Program-made: the position numbers and the translations under genes | Notes under the pieces: generated by a model | The model's input: the letters and a program-made list of their open reading frames with translations, nothing else | The model's database searches: none | Told to the model about the DNA's origin: nothing | Shown: positions 40,449 through 49,344 of the stretch, one piece after another | How positions within the stretch are numbered: position 1 is the stretch's first letter | How the letters are laid out: every line of letters begins with the position of its first letter | DNA from: Agarivorans sp. TSD2052 | GTDB lineage: Bacteria; Pseudomonadota; Gammaproteobacteria; Enterobacterales; Celerinatantimonadaceae | NCBI RefSeq assembly: GCF_023238625.1 | Contig: NZ_CP096670.1 | Location: forward strand, 1,973,501 to 2,037,500 | Direction of reading: 5' to 3' | Length of the DNA stretch: 64,000 nucleotides

Positions 40449-41852
40449 TTATTTCCAAGTACGTAAATCGACGAACTTACCTTCTACGGCAGCTGCTGCG
40501 GCCATGGCTGGTGAAACAAGGTGGGTACGACCCCCTTTGCCTTGTCGTCCTTCGAAGTTTCGGTTTGAAGTAGAAGCACAACGTTGCTCAGGCTGAAGGT
40601 AATCACCATTCATAGCTAAACACATTGAACAACCTGGCTCACGCCATTCCCAACCCGCATCAATGAAGATTTTATCTAAACCTTCTTTCTCGGCTTGTTC
40701 TTTTACTGGGTAAGACCCTGGTACGGCAATAGCTTGTACGCCTTGGGCAACCTTTTTGCCTTTGGTCATTTCAGCGGCTGCACGGAAGTCTTCGATGCGA
40801 CCATTAGTACAAGAGCCTACGAATACCACATCAACTGAGAAATCTGTCATTTTCTTGCCAGCTTCTAGGCCCATGTAGTTAAGGGCGCTTTTAGCGGCGA
40901 GTGACTTGATAGAGTCTTCGATTTGAGCTGGATCTGGAATGGCTTGATCCACTGGAAGTACTTGCTCAGGCGAAGTGCCCCAAGTGATTTGCGGAGCGAT
41001 GTCAGCGGCAGCTAATTCTACTACTGCGTCGTACTCTGCGCCTTCATCGGTGGTTAGTGATTCCCAGTAAGCAACTGCTTGTTCCCAGTGCTCGCCTTTT
41101 GGCGCAAATTCTTTACCTGCTAAGAAATCATAGGTTTTTTGATCTGGAGCGATAAGGCCAGCACGTGCGCCGCCTTCAATAGCCATGTTACACACGGTCA
41201 TACGACCTTCCATGCTAAGGGCTTCAATAGCGCTACCGGCAAATTCAATAACGTACCCAGTACCACCAGCAGTACCAATTTTACCAATAATGGCTAACAC
41301 TATGTCTTTGGCGGTAGCAAATGACGACAGTTCGCCATCTACTTTAACTAACATGGTTTTTGACTTTTGCTGCTGGATAGTCTGAGTAGCCATAATGTGC
41401 TCTACTTCAGAAGTACCGATACCGAAGGCTAGGGCACCAAAAGCACCATGGGTAGCTGTATGGCTATCACCACAACACACTACCATACCTGGGTGAACGA
41501 AGCCGTGCTCTGGTACGACGATGTGAATAACGCCGTTGTTGACACTGCTCATGTCGTAAAGATTAATACTGTTATCGGCACAGTTTTGCGCCATAACTTC
41601 AATTTGTTTCTTGCCGATTGGATCTGGCAAGTTGATGCGGTCGGCAGCTTTGGTTGGCACACAGTGGTCCATTGTTGCCAGAATGCTATGGGGGTTGCGA
41701 ACCGGGCGATTAGCAATGCGCAAGCCTTCAAATGCTTGCGGGCTAGTTACTTCGTGCATGAGGTGACGATCAACAAAAAGGATAGATGCGCTACCTTTTG
41801 GTTCGTGGACTACATGCGCGTCCCAGATCTTTTCGTACATTGTTTTTTTCAT
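40449..41852 (-). CDS. leuC: Isopropylmalate/citramalate isomerase large subunit
   Basis: A 467-residue aconitase-family protein. The 4Fe-4S cysteines are visible in VGSCTNGR and [11 protein letters not shown], with the active-site region [20 protein letters not shown]. It hydrates and dehydrates isopropylmalate or citramalate together with LeuD. The ATG at 41852 follows AAGGAAGC and gives the usual length; a longer frame to 41987 is less likely. It is the first gene of leuC-leuD-cimA. No leucine-rich leader peptide was found upstream. Confidence 0.93.
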   Translation of the reverse strand: MKKTMYEKIWDAHVVHEPKGSASILFVDRHLMHEVTSPQAFEGLRIANRPVRNPHSILATMDHCVPTKAADRINLPDPIGKKQIEVMAQNCADNSINLYDMSSVNNGVIHIVVPEHGFVHPGMVVCCGDSHTATHGAFGALAFGIGTSEVEHIMATQTIQQQKSKTMLVKVDGELSSFATAKDIVLAIIGKIGTAGGTGYVIEFAGSAIEALSMEGRMTVCNMAIEGGARAGLIAPDQKTYDFLAGKEFAPKGEHWEQAVAYWESLTTDEGAEYDAVVELAAADIAPQITWGTSPEQVLPVDQAIPDPAQIEDSIKSLAAKSALNYMGLEAGKKMTDFSVDVVFVGSCTNGRIEDFRAAAEMTKGKKVAQGVQAIAVPGSYPVKEQAEKEGLDKIFIDAGWEWREPGCSMCLAMNGDYLQPEQRCASTSNRNFEGRQGKGGRTHLVSPAMAAAAAVEGKFVDLRTWK

Positions 41853-42236
41853 TGCTTCCTTTACACCCTGTCTGTTGCTCTCTACTCGCGCTGTTTCTAT
41901 TTCTTTGTCAAGATTTAAGCGACTACTATCGTAAACTGTTTCTTTTATTTGTTTGCACATTACGGTTTCTGAACCAACACTAAGCACTCAAATAACCACA
42001 ATTAAGACCCAACATCATAAAACAACATCTTAGGTCCAGCAAGGGGCACGAGGGAATCAGTGTCGATATGATGGCGAACTTGTTGTTTTGCCAAATGAAA
42101 GCGCTGTCAGTCATAAAATTAACAAATAATCATGCTTTGTTAGTGAAAACTTCAGTAGCTTTTGTTTTCATCAATTCAATTAGTTGAACGAGGGGTTTAC
42201 TCGCGGTTTGCGATGTACAAATTCCATGGAGGTTGA
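41853..42236. other. Divergent promoter region of leuC and the amylase gene
   Basis: About 380 bases between leuC (minus) and the alpha-amylase gene (plus). No gene, leader peptide rich in leucine or strong hairpin was seen. It should hold both promoters; the AT-rich stretch at 42115-42185 is a reasonable place for one. Confidence 0.4.
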
Positions 42237-44378
42237 ATGAAAGGTTTTAAACTAGGTTTATTGAGTGCGGCGCTAGTTATGGCGGGTGGTTCGGCGGGTG
42301 TGTCGGCAGCGATGATCAAAACCCCTTTGTACATGAATTATGCTGAAAGCGGCGTAAATGTTGAACAACGTTTAAAGTTTGCAGGTAAGAGTCGCTATAA
42401 AATCACGGTTCCTTTAGAGAAACGTATCTACAACATCCAAATCTCAGATGAAGGGCAACAATGTGGTTTACGCTATGGCCCTGTAGACGAAAGCAAGCTT
42501 CGCTTCTCAAAAGCGCAAGGCCTTGATGATTGTGCTAAAGACAAGTTTTTTGAGTTGAATATTCGGTTTGCGGGTGATTATGAGTTAATTTTGGATAACT
42601 CTGACGCCGACAAACCTACGTTACAAGTATCCCGTAAGGCGCAAGCTTCGACGTTTAAACGTAAACCACCAGCGGTTGAGTGTATCGCTTGGGATGGAAA
42701 GCCAGTAACTGTTGATGTGAGCTCTACCTTTAAAGATGGCCAAACCGTTAAAGACTTCTATTCAGGCCAAACTCAAAAAGTACTTAACGGCCAAGTCAGT
42801 ATGCAACCAGACCCAGCCAGCGGTGGCGTGTTGTTGCTTGAAGCCGCCGACGCTAAAGCCAGTGAGTTTTCTTGGGATAACGCTAGCGTTTATTTCATCA
42901 TGACTGATCGCTTTAATAACGGCGATACCAGTAATGATTTTCCGTTAAACCGTAAAGCAGATGGCAAGCAAGAAACCGGAACTTTCCAAGGTGGAGACTT
43001 TAGCGGTATTACAGCCAAGCTAGATTACATTAAAGATCTTGGCATGAACGCTATATGGGTAACCCCTATAGTAGAGCAGATTCATGGCTTTATTGGTGGT
43101 GGTGAAAAGGGCAGCTTTCCGTTTTATGGCTACCATGGGTATTGGGCATTAGACTTTACTAAGATTGATCCTAATTTGGGTAGTGAAGAAGATTTTGGCC
43201 GATTTGTAGATGAAGCGCACAAGCGTGGAATACGCGTATTGGTCGATGTAGTGGTAAACCATGTGGGTTATCCAACCATGGATGACATGCAAACGTTTGG
43301 TATTAACGCTATGGCGCCTGGTGCCCCAGTGCCCAAAAAATGGACTGATTGGCAACCCGATTTTGATAAAGGCCATAACTGGCATCGTTATAACAACTTC
43401 ATTCGCTGGAGCTCGAGCGAGTGGGTAGAAAATTGGTGGGGCCCTGATTGGGTGCGCAGTGGTATGGCTGGATACACTCCTCCTGGCGGCGACGATATCA
43501 CCATGAATTTAGCGGGCTTACCAGACCTATTAACAGAAAGTACTAAGCATGTTGGTTTGCCGCCAATCTTGAAAAACAAGAAAGATACTAAAGCGGTAGA
43601 GCGTGAAGGTTATACAGTTTTAGATTATTTGGTTGAGTGGCATACCAACTGGGTTCGAGATTACGGTATTGATGGCTTTAGGGCTGACACAGTAAAACAC
43701 GTAGAAGCCGAAGTGTGGGCGCAGCTAAAAGACACTGCTACTGAAGCCTTGGCAGAATGGAAGAAGAATAATCCTGAAAAAGCCTTAGATGACAAGCCAT
43801 TTTGGATGGTAGGCGAAGTATGGCACCACGGAGCTTATCGAGACTTCTACTTTGACAATGGCATGGATAGCTTAATCAACTTTGAGTACGCGGGTGACAG
43901 TGCAGCACTGAAAGGCTCACAATGCTTAGCGCAAAACGAAAATATGTACGCTACTTATGCGAAAGACATTAATAGTGACCCTACTTTCAATTTGTTAACT
44001 TACATTAGCTCACACGATACTAAGTTGTTCTACTCGAACTACGAAGATATTCCGCTACAAGCGGGTGCGGGTACCGCCTTGTTGATGATGCCGGGTGGTG
44101 TGCAGTTGTATTATGGCGATGAAAGCGCAAGGCCTCGTGGCCCTCAAACCGACGCTTTCGATTCGCCGACCCGTTCTTTTATGAACTGGGCGCAAATAGA
44201 AAAAGAAGCGGATCGCCAAGCCTTGGTTAAACACTGGCAAAAAGTAGGTCAGTTCCGCGACCGTCACGTAGCGATTGGCGCAGGTGAGCATAATAAGATT
44301 AGTGACCAACCTTACGCCTTTAGCCGCGTTAAAGGCGACGATAAAGTGGTCGTCGTATTCGCAGGTAATAAACAATAA
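42237..44378 (+). CDS. Periplasmic alpha-amylase (GH13, MalS-like)
   Basis: A 713-residue glycoside hydrolase with a signal peptide (about 1-24, ending VSAA) and an N-terminal domain of about 200 residues before the GH13 barrel (SVYFIMTDRFNNGD). Barrel motifs are DVVVNH, the nucleophile Asp484 in GFRADTVKH, the acid/base Glu527 in VGEVWH, and Asp594 in SSHDT. The domain order and the motif DTVKHVE resemble E. coli MalS, which cuts maltodextrins in the periplasm. No other maltose genes are beside it. A strong terminator follows. MalS identity is likely but not certain, so no symbol is given. Confidence 0.87.
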   Translation: MKGFKLGLLSAALVMAGGSAGVSAAMIKTPLYMNYAESGVNVEQRLKFAGKSRYKITVPLEKRIYNIQISDEGQQCGLRYGPVDESKLRFSKAQGLDDCAKDKFFELNIRFAGDYELILDNSDADKPTLQVSRKAQASTFKRKPPAVECIAWDGKPVTVDVSSTFKDGQTVKDFYSGQTQKVLNGQVSMQPDPASGGVLLLEAADAKASEFSWDNASVYFIMTDRFNNGDTSNDFPLNRKADGKQETGTFQGGDFSGITAKLDYIKDLGMNAIWVTPIVEQIHGFIGGGEKGSFPFYGYHGYWALDFTKIDPNLGSEEDFGRFVDEAHKRGIRVLVDVVVNHVGYPTMDDMQTFGINAMAPGAPVPKKWTDWQPDFDKGHNWHRYNNFIRWSSSEWVENWWGPDWVRSGMAGYTPPGGDDITMNLAGLPDLLTESTKHVGLPPILKNKKDTKAVEREGYTVLDYLVEWHTNWVRDYGIDGFRADTVKHVEAEVWAQLKDTATEALAEWKKNNPEKALDDKPFWMVGEVWHHGAYRDFYFDNGMDSLINFEYAGDSAALKGSQCLAQNENMYATYAKDINSDPTFNLLTYISSHDTKLFYSNYEDIPLQAGAGTALLMMPGGVQLYYGDESARPRGPQTDAFDSPTRSFMNWAQIEKEADRQALVKHWQKVGQFRDRHVAIGAGEHNKISDQPYAFSRVKGDDKVVVVFAGNKQ

Positions 44379-44403
44379 CAGCAAATAGTAAACGGTAATA
44401 GCA

Positions 44404-44438
44404 AAGCGACGCCTTGGTAAAACAAGCGTCGCTTTTTT
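44404..44438 (+). terminator. Intrinsic terminator after the amylase gene
   Basis: AGCGACGCCTTG pairs with CAAGCGTCGCT (one bulge) around a short loop and is followed by seven T residues. The stretch 44440-44637 downstream holds no recognisable gene. Confidence 0.9.
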
Positions 44439-44637
44439 TGTGTTTGGTTGTTAGTAAGACTAAGGCCAACGGGTTCGTGTCGACTAAATTTCGATCTGGG
44501 CGACCCCATAGATGTAGCGACGAACAGGGCATCATTAGACGGGGGATAGGGGTACTTGTGGCTCACTATAAGCCGGGGTGGACCGGCCAAACCGAGGGTA
44601 AATAAACGATCGGTTTTCTTAAAGGCCGTTGATTTTG

Positions 44638-44871
44638 CTAAATTAAGCCGTTTCTCAGTAGGTCAATAACCACCAACGCGATGACTAACCATAGGCCATA
44701 TTTAATGCGTTGGTATTCTCTGGCAGTGAGGTCGTTAACAGGTTTAAAAAAAACCAAGAAAGGTCGCAGCCACTCTTGGTGGCGTTGAGAGTGCCAATAT
44801 ATTGCTTGCAAGAAACACGCTGTTGAAAGCGCAACTAGAACAACTTCTAGTCCTAAAATAAGCTTGTTCAT
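44638..44871 (-). CDS. Small two-helix membrane protein of the narQP operon
   Basis: A 77-residue protein with two predicted membrane helices, about residues 4-24 (LILGLEVVLVALSTACFLQA) and 60-74 (LWLVIALVVIDLL). A basic loop lies between them (HSQRHQEWLRPFLVFFKPV). The ATG at 44871 follows AAGG; a GTG two codons earlier is possible. It starts 15 bases after the narP stop codon on the same strand, so it is probably co-transcribed with narQ and narP. No family is recognised. Confidence 0.65.
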   Translation of the reverse strand: MNKLILGLEVVLVALSTACFLQAIYWHSQRHQEWLRPFLVFFKPVNDLTAREYQRIKYGLWLVIALVVIDLLRNGLI

Positions 44872-44886
44872 TAGCACCTTAACCGC

Positions 44887-45522
44887 TTAAGCCATGTGCT
44901 CTAGGTACATAACCGTTAACTCTACCCGAGATTTAGCGTTAAGTTTTCTGAGTAAACTTTTTACGTGAACCTTGACAGTACCTTCGGTTATTTTGAGGCT
45001 AGATGCCACTTCTCGATTACTCGCTCCTTTAGCTATCTCATTGAGTGTTTGCAGTTCTCGTTTGGTTACGGTAGCCAATTTGTCTGCAAATTCATCATTC
45101 TCGTGCAAGCAATTTAAGTAAGGGAGTAATTCGTCGCTAAGGACTTGTTGCCCTGCTGCGGCTTTCTTCAGCTGTTCATGAAGTTGTTCTGGCTCCATAT
45201 CTTTTAGCAAGTAGCCATCGGCGCCAGCATTAATCAATTTAATCACATCTTGTTTTGCATCGGACACGGTTAAAATAATGATGGTAGATGATATTTGCTT
45301 TTCCCGTAATAGCTTTAGTGTGTCTAAGCCAGACAGGCCTTTCATATTGAGGTCTAACAATATTACATCAGGCTCTAATTCGTTACATAACTCGACTGCT
45401 TGAGCGCCACTTCCTGCTTCAGCGATTACATTGAAGTCAGGTTCAATACTTAAAAATTGTACGATCCCTTTACGCATAAGAGGGTGGTCGTCGACAACAA
45501 GAATGCTAATAGTATTGCTCAT
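44887..45522 (-). CDS. narP: Nitrate/nitrite response regulator NarP
   Basis: A 211-residue NarL/FixJ response regulator. The receiver domain has the acidic pocket at Asp11-Asp12 and phosphoacceptor Asp57 in ILLDLNMKG. The LuxR-type helix-turn-helix at the C-terminus contains GASNREVASSLKITEGTVKV. The gene overlaps the sensor gene by 4 bases. NarP binds 7-2-7 inverted heptamers, and such a site is present upstream of napF at 48490-48505. NarP rather than NarL is preferred because it pairs with a NarQ-like sensor and a nap operon. Confidence 0.88.
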   Translation of the reverse strand: MSNTISILVVDDHPLMRKGIVQFLSIEPDFNVIAEAGSGAQAVELCNELEPDVILLDLNMKGLSGLDTLKLLREKQISSTIIILTVSDAKQDVIKLINAGADGYLLKDMEPEQLHEQLKKAAAGQQVLSDELLPYLNCLHENDEFADKLATVTKRELQTLNEIAKGASNREVASSLKITEGTVKVHVKSLLRKLNAKSRVELTVMYLEHMA

Positions 45523-47225
45523 AGTTCGGTAGTTCCTTGTTTACTGAGAAGCGGGAAACTTAGTTTAACGGAAACTCCGCCACTTAAAGATTGATCGAAA
45601 TTAATTTGACCGTTTAAACGTTGAGCTCGTTCTTGCATTATCTGCAGCCCGTAATGGTCATTAACTTGTTTTAGTTTATTTCCTCGTAGTCCATCATCAG
45701 AGACTTCTAAGGTTATTTGTTCAGTATCACCAATACAAGTGACTGAAATTGTATCACAATCAGCATGTTTGAGAGCGTTAATGATAGCTTCTCTAACGAT
45801 TTGGATAATATGGATTTGTTTATCTGCTTCCACCATGTCATTACTCAGATCACTGGATAATACAATGGTTTGGGGGTGCTGATTGTTAAGCTCTTTCACT
45901 AATACTTTTAGAGATTCGGTAAGTAAGGCATTCTTAATGGTCAATCTGAAAGTGGACAGTAGCTCTCGTAGCTGAGCGTAAGCCGCGCCAAGTACATTTT
46001 TTATTTCTTCGCTGATGATCCAGCTTTGCTCGACATCTGCAGGGTGGTTTTTAAGTTGCCTCTGTAACAAGCTGGTTTGTATTTTTAAATAAGATAGAGT
46101 CTGAGCGAGTGAATCATGCAACTCACGCGCGATAGTGGCACGTTCTTCCATTAACAATAATTTTTGTTTTTGCAGTAAGCTCTGTTCAAATCTTAAAACT
46201 TTGGTCACGGTTCGACTGTAGCTATTTACAATAGCTTGTTGGCTATGGGCAATAGCGGGTAACTGTAAATACCCGTAATGTTCGTTTTCAAGTCTCAACT
46301 CTCTAGGCGATACCAAGCTTTCATTCGTTTCACCAATTTCTATGCTTATATCCAATTTTTCTAAGTAAAGCTTCGCATCACTAACCGCTAAGGTTTCGCA
46401 TAGTAATTTTAACGATCGCTCTAGATGCTGTTGGTTTAAGTCGCTGTTAAACAACTCTTGTTCTAGTTGGTATAAGAAGTTTAGGTCGCGATTTGCGTGC
46501 CTCAATTCTTTGGTTTTATCTTTTACTTGGTTTTCTAGGTTCTGGTAAGAACGTTCTAAGTCTTTAGACATAGAAATGATGGCTTTAGACAAAGTTTCCA
46601 TTTCGATACTGTCATAACGGGTTGCTAAATCTAACTTAAAATCACCGTTTTGCACTTGCTTAGCTGCTTCAACTAGCTTGTATATAGGCTTGGAGATATT
46701 TCTTCGCATATACCACAAGGTATAAATAGCAATAATGGTGATAATTGCGAAGGCGATGAGCTGTAGCAAGGTTAAAGAGAACACTTTTTGTTCAGAGCTA
46801 TATTGCGTTTGGGCTACAAAATCGTCGATAAGGTCGACAAAAGCGACGATTTCTAAATCAAAAGCGGCTACATCGCGAGAGCTTACCACTGGCTTCAATT
46901 GTTTCCATCTGTCTTGTACGGCTTGATAATGTTGCAAAATCGTATCGTCTTGTTTGGCAACTTTTTTCAACGAAGGGCTGTTTAGAGAGTTTTCAAATTG
47001 GCTGATCTTTGGCTTAATATCGGTAGCGCCTATATTTAAAGCGTGCGCCATACGGTAGCTTTGCATGCGCAGTGAGCCGGCAACGTTGATTGCTTCGGCA
47101 TCTTTTAAACTGTTTACCAAAGTGGTTAATGAACTTACCGCTACCAATGCAAATAAAAACATCATCAGGCTAAGTAAGCGAATAATCGCTATGCCAATAG
47201 AGCGTTTGCCAAAAAAACGTTTCAA
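45519..47225 (-). CDS. narQ: Nitrate/nitrite sensor histidine kinase NarQ
   Basis: A 568-residue membrane sensor kinase. The first membrane helix is at about 13-35, followed directly by the nitrate-binding P-box GSLRMQSYR at 50-58. A periplasmic four-helix sensor domain, a second helix at about 148-168, and a HAMP domain follow. The phosphoacceptor His370 lies in ARELHDSLAQTL of the HisKA_3 type, and an ATPase domain forms the C-terminus. Length matches E. coli NarQ. The first gene of narQ-narP-small membrane protein, divergent from moaA. Confidence 0.9.
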   Translation of the reverse strand: MKRFFGKRSIGIAIIRLLSLMMFLFALVAVSSLTTLVNSLKDAEAINVAGSLRMQSYRMAHALNIGATDIKPKISQFENSLNSPSLKKVAKQDDTILQHYQAVQDRWKQLKPVVSSRDVAAFDLEIVAFVDLIDDFVAQTQYSSEQKVFSLTLLQLIAFAIITIIAIYTLWYMRRNISKPIYKLVEAAKQVQNGDFKLDLATRYDSIEMETLSKAIISMSKDLERSYQNLENQVKDKTKELRHANRDLNFLYQLEQELFNSDLNQQHLERSLKLLCETLAVSDAKLYLEKLDISIEIGETNESLVSPRELRLENEHYGYLQLPAIAHSQQAIVNSYSRTVTKVLRFEQSLLQKQKLLLMEERATIARELHDSLAQTLSYLKIQTSLLQRQLKNHPADVEQSWIISEEIKNVLGAAYAQLRELLSTFRLTIKNALLTESLKVLVKELNNQHPQTIVLSSDLSNDMVEADKQIHIIQIVREAIINALKHADCDTISVTCIGDTEQITLEVSDDGLRGNKLKQVNDHYGLQIMQERAQRLNGQINFDQSLSGGVSVKLSFPLLSKQGTTEL

Positions 47226-47351
47226 GCTGAAATCCTTGTATTTATGAGAGATTAGCTAGCAGTATCAAGATTTATAATTGTATCTTGAACACAAAGCACT
47301 TAACAAATCCGGTTTTATTGCATAGCATTAAACCTATCACCGAAGTCTAAA

Positions 47352-47365
47352 ATGACCTAAGTCAG
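47352..47365. promoter_or_regulatory. Possible FNR box upstream of moaA
   Basis: ATGAC-CTAA-GTCAG resembles the FNR consensus TTGAT-N4-ATCAA in its inner positions and shares its core with the better site at 48463-48476. It lies 90 bases before moaA in the 229-bp region divergent from narQ. Confidence 0.35.
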
Positions 47366-47394
47366 AATGATATGGCGTTTAGACCCTTAGCAAT

Positions 47395-47454
47395 AGACTA
47401 AGCAGGGTAGAGTTCAGAAATGGCTTTGCCTCCCGCATTTGGAAAGGTTGATTT
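47395..47454 (+). ncRNA. moaA leader, possible cofactor-sensing RNA
   Basis: The last 60 bases before moaA contain GCCTCCC followed closely by GGAAAGG, which also serves as ribosome binding site. The CC-rich segment can partly pair with the ribosome binding site, as in a translation-controlling leader. Moco (RF01055) RNAs occur before moaA in related bacteria, but membership could not be shown by eye. Confidence 0.25.
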
Positions 47455-48429
47455 ATGTTATCGGATTCGTTTGACCGAAAGTTTTTCTATTTGCGTCTTT
47501 CTCTGACTGACGTCTGTAACTTTAAGTGTGATTATTGTCTGCCCGACGGTTATCACTGTGAAACACCCCATGCCAATTTGTCTCTATCAGAGATCGAACT
47601 ACTCGCTCGTTGCTTTGCGAAGTTAGGTACCAATAAAATCCGTTTAACCGGAGGCGAACCTAGTTTGCGCAAAGACCTCGTTGAGGTAATGCAAATTTGC
47701 TCTCAAACCGAAGGTATTAAGCAACTCGCCATGACCACTAATGGTTTTAAATTGGCCAGTCATGCCAAGCGATGGAAAGAAGCAGGCTTAAGCCATGTGA
47801 ATGTTAGTGTTGACAGTTTAGACCCTCGCCAGTTTGAGTTGATAACTGGGACTAAGACCTTTAGTAAAGTAATGCGAGGAGTAGACGAAGCCTTAAATCA
47901 AGGGTTTGAAGCGGTTAAGCTTAATGCCGTTCTTATTAAACACATGGCTGAAACGAATTTTATAAAGTATCTCGAGTGGATTAAACACCGCCCCGTAGAG
48001 GTTCGTTTTATTGAATTGATGCAAATGGGTGATCACCCAGAGTATTTTGAACAGCACCATATAGCAGGGGATGGCTTCAAAACTCTCTTGCTACGACAGG
48101 GGTGGGAGCAGCAAATTAGAGCTCACAATGCCGGCCCTGCTCAAGTTTTTCATCACCCCGATTACGCCGGTAAAATTGGTTTAATCATGCCATACTCTAA
48201 CGATTTTTGTGCCAGCTGCAATCGCTTAAGAATTTCATCACTTGGAAAATTACACCTTTGTTTATTTGGTGAAGAGGGCGTCGACTTACGAGATTTATTG
48301 TCAAATAGCGCCCAGCAAGATCAGTTAATGCAACGAATTGAAACCGCCTTGCAAACCAAAAAAGTGAGTCATTTCCTTCACGACGGCAACACCGGCGCTA
48401 CTCCCCACCTCGCTTCTATCGGCGGCTAA
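47455..48429 (+). CDS. moaA: GTP 3',8-cyclase MoaA
   Basis: A 324-residue radical SAM enzyme, first step of molybdenum cofactor synthesis, which converts GTP to 3',8-cyclo-dihydro-GTP. The N-terminal cluster is CNFKCDYC (Cys21, 25, 28). The C-terminal cluster is CASCNRLRISSLGKLHLC. The chain ends in GG, as required for activity. It stands apart from moaBCDE at 53775-55472, separated by the nap operon. GGAAAGG precedes the ATG. Confidence 0.95.
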   Translation: MLSDSFDRKFFYLRLSLTDVCNFKCDYCLPDGYHCETPHANLSLSEIELLARCFAKLGTNKIRLTGGEPSLRKDLVEVMQICSQTEGIKQLAMTTNGFKLASHAKRWKEAGLSHVNVSVDSLDPRQFELITGTKTFSKVMRGVDEALNQGFEAVKLNAVLIKHMAETNFIKYLEWIKHRPVEVRFIELMQMGDHPEYFEQHHIAGDGFKTLLLRQGWEQQIRAHNAGPAQVFHHPDYAGKIGLIMPYSNDFCASCNRLRISSLGKLHLCLFGEEGVDLRDLLSNSAQQDQLMQRIETALQTKKVSHFLHDGNTGATPHLASIGG

Positions 48430-48434
48430 GTTTA

Positions 48435-48458
48435 AGTGCGTGATAGAAATCACGCACT
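48435..48458 (+). terminator. Hairpin after moaA without T run
   Basis: AGTGCGTGAT and ATCACGCACT form a perfect 10-bp stem with a 4-base loop, starting 6 bases after the moaA stop codon. No T run follows, so termination is uncertain. It directly precedes the napF FNR box. Confidence 0.5.
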
Positions 48459-48462
48459 ATAC

Positions 48463-48476
48463 TTGATCTAAGTCAA
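48463..48476. promoter_or_regulatory. FNR box of the nap promoter
   Basis: TTGAT-CTAA-GTCAA matches the FNR consensus TTGAT-N4-ATCAA at 9 of 10 fixed positions. It lies 122 bases before napF, and the NarP site is centred 28 bases downstream. Confidence 0.75.
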
Positions 48477-48489
48477 TCATTCACACAAA

Positions 48490-48505
48490 CACCTCTTTAG
48501 AGGTA
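48490..48505. promoter_or_regulatory. NarP 7-2-7 site of the nap promoter
   Basis: CACCTCT-TT-AGAGGTA is an inverted pair of NarL/NarP heptamers (consensus TACYNMT) with the 2-base spacing that NarP requires. Only the first base departs from consensus. It lies between the FNR box and the napF start. Confidence 0.7.
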
Positions 48506-48598
48506 TGTTATTGAATGTTAATAACTTCTACGCTTATTCCAATAGAAACCTAAGGGGTTTTGTCGTTTGGGTAAAGCCCAGTTTGGAAAGGAACGAGG

Positions 48599-49087
48599 AT
48601 GTCGGTAGATCTGTCTAAACGGCGTATGTTTGGAAGCAGTCCAACGGCTCACAATAAACAACATCACTCTTTGCCTTGGTTAATCGAAGCAATCGACAAG
48701 GGCTGTAGCCAATGTGGAGAATGCTCAAAAGCGTGCCCAGAGAAGATTATTGTCAAAGGAAGTGGTGGTTTTCCTACCATTGATTTTACAAAAGGTGAAT
48801 GTACGTTTTGTTACCAGTGTGCCGAATCTTGCCCTGAATCTTTGTTTCATCTTGAAGAACACCCCGCTTGGACTAATTCAGTCGTGGTTAATGGCGCTAA
48901 CTGCTTAGCTCAAAATGGCGTTTATTGTCGTACTTGCAGTGATAGCTGTGATCAACGAGCGATATCGATTAAACCATTGTTAGCCGGAAAAGCTGAGGTC
49001 AATATCGACTCGGTAGAATGTAATAGTTGTGGTGCTTGTATTTCTGTATGCCCCAGCAATGCCATTGAAATTAAGGAAGTTGGATGA
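48599..49087 (+). CDS. napF: NapF ferredoxin-type protein
   Basis: A 162-residue iron-sulfur protein with four 4Fe-4S cysteine groups (CSQCGECSKACP, CTFCYQCAESCP, CLAQNGVYCRTCSDSC and CNSCGACISVCP). NapF is a cytoplasmic protein thought to help insert or activate cofactors in NapA. It is the first gene of napFDABC, preceded by GAGG and by FNR and NarP sites. Its stop overlaps the napD start by 4 bases. Confidence 0.93.
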   Translation: MSVDLSKRRMFGSSPTAHNKQHHSLPWLIEAIDKGCSQCGECSKACPEKIIVKGSGGFPTIDFTKGECTFCYQCAESCPESLFHLEEHPAWTNSVVVNGANCLAQNGVYCRTCSDSCDQRAISIKPLLAGKAEVNIDSVECNSCGACISVCPSNAIEIKEVG

Positions 49088-49344
49088 ACGACGAGTACCA
49101 CATTAGTAGCGCAGTGGTGATGTGTCAGCCTGACCGAATCACTGAAGTTATCGACCAAATAAGCAGTTTAGCTGGATTAGAGGTACATGGTTTTAACCCC
49201 GAGGGAAAAATTGTTGTCTCTATCGAAAGTGAAATGCGCAACAACATCGTAACGACCCTAGAAGATATCGGAAAGTTGGAAGCGGTGCTAAGCAGTAATT
49301 TAGTATTCCACCAATTTGAATCAGCCAATGAGGACGCATCATGA
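49084..49344 (+). CDS. napD: NapD, NapA-specific Tat chaperone
   Basis: An 86-residue ferredoxin-fold protein that binds the twin-arginine signal peptide of NapA and holds export until the molybdenum cofactor is in place. The stretch [19 protein letters not shown] and the length match NapD. It overlaps napF and napA by 4 bases at each end. Confidence 0.9.
   Translation: MNDEYHISSAVVMCQPDRITEVIDQISSLAGLEVHGFNPEGKIVVSIESEMRNNIVTTLEDIGKLEAVLSSNLVFHQFESANEDAS

Noticed and set aside
41853-41987. Longer N-terminus for LeuC or a leucine leader peptide
   Set aside because: The extension is unlike LeuC N-termini and lacks runs of leucine codons; the ATG at 41852 has a good ribosome binding site.
44414-44605. 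63-codon frame after the amylase gene
   Set aside because: Begins inside the terminator hairpin and has no ribosome binding site.
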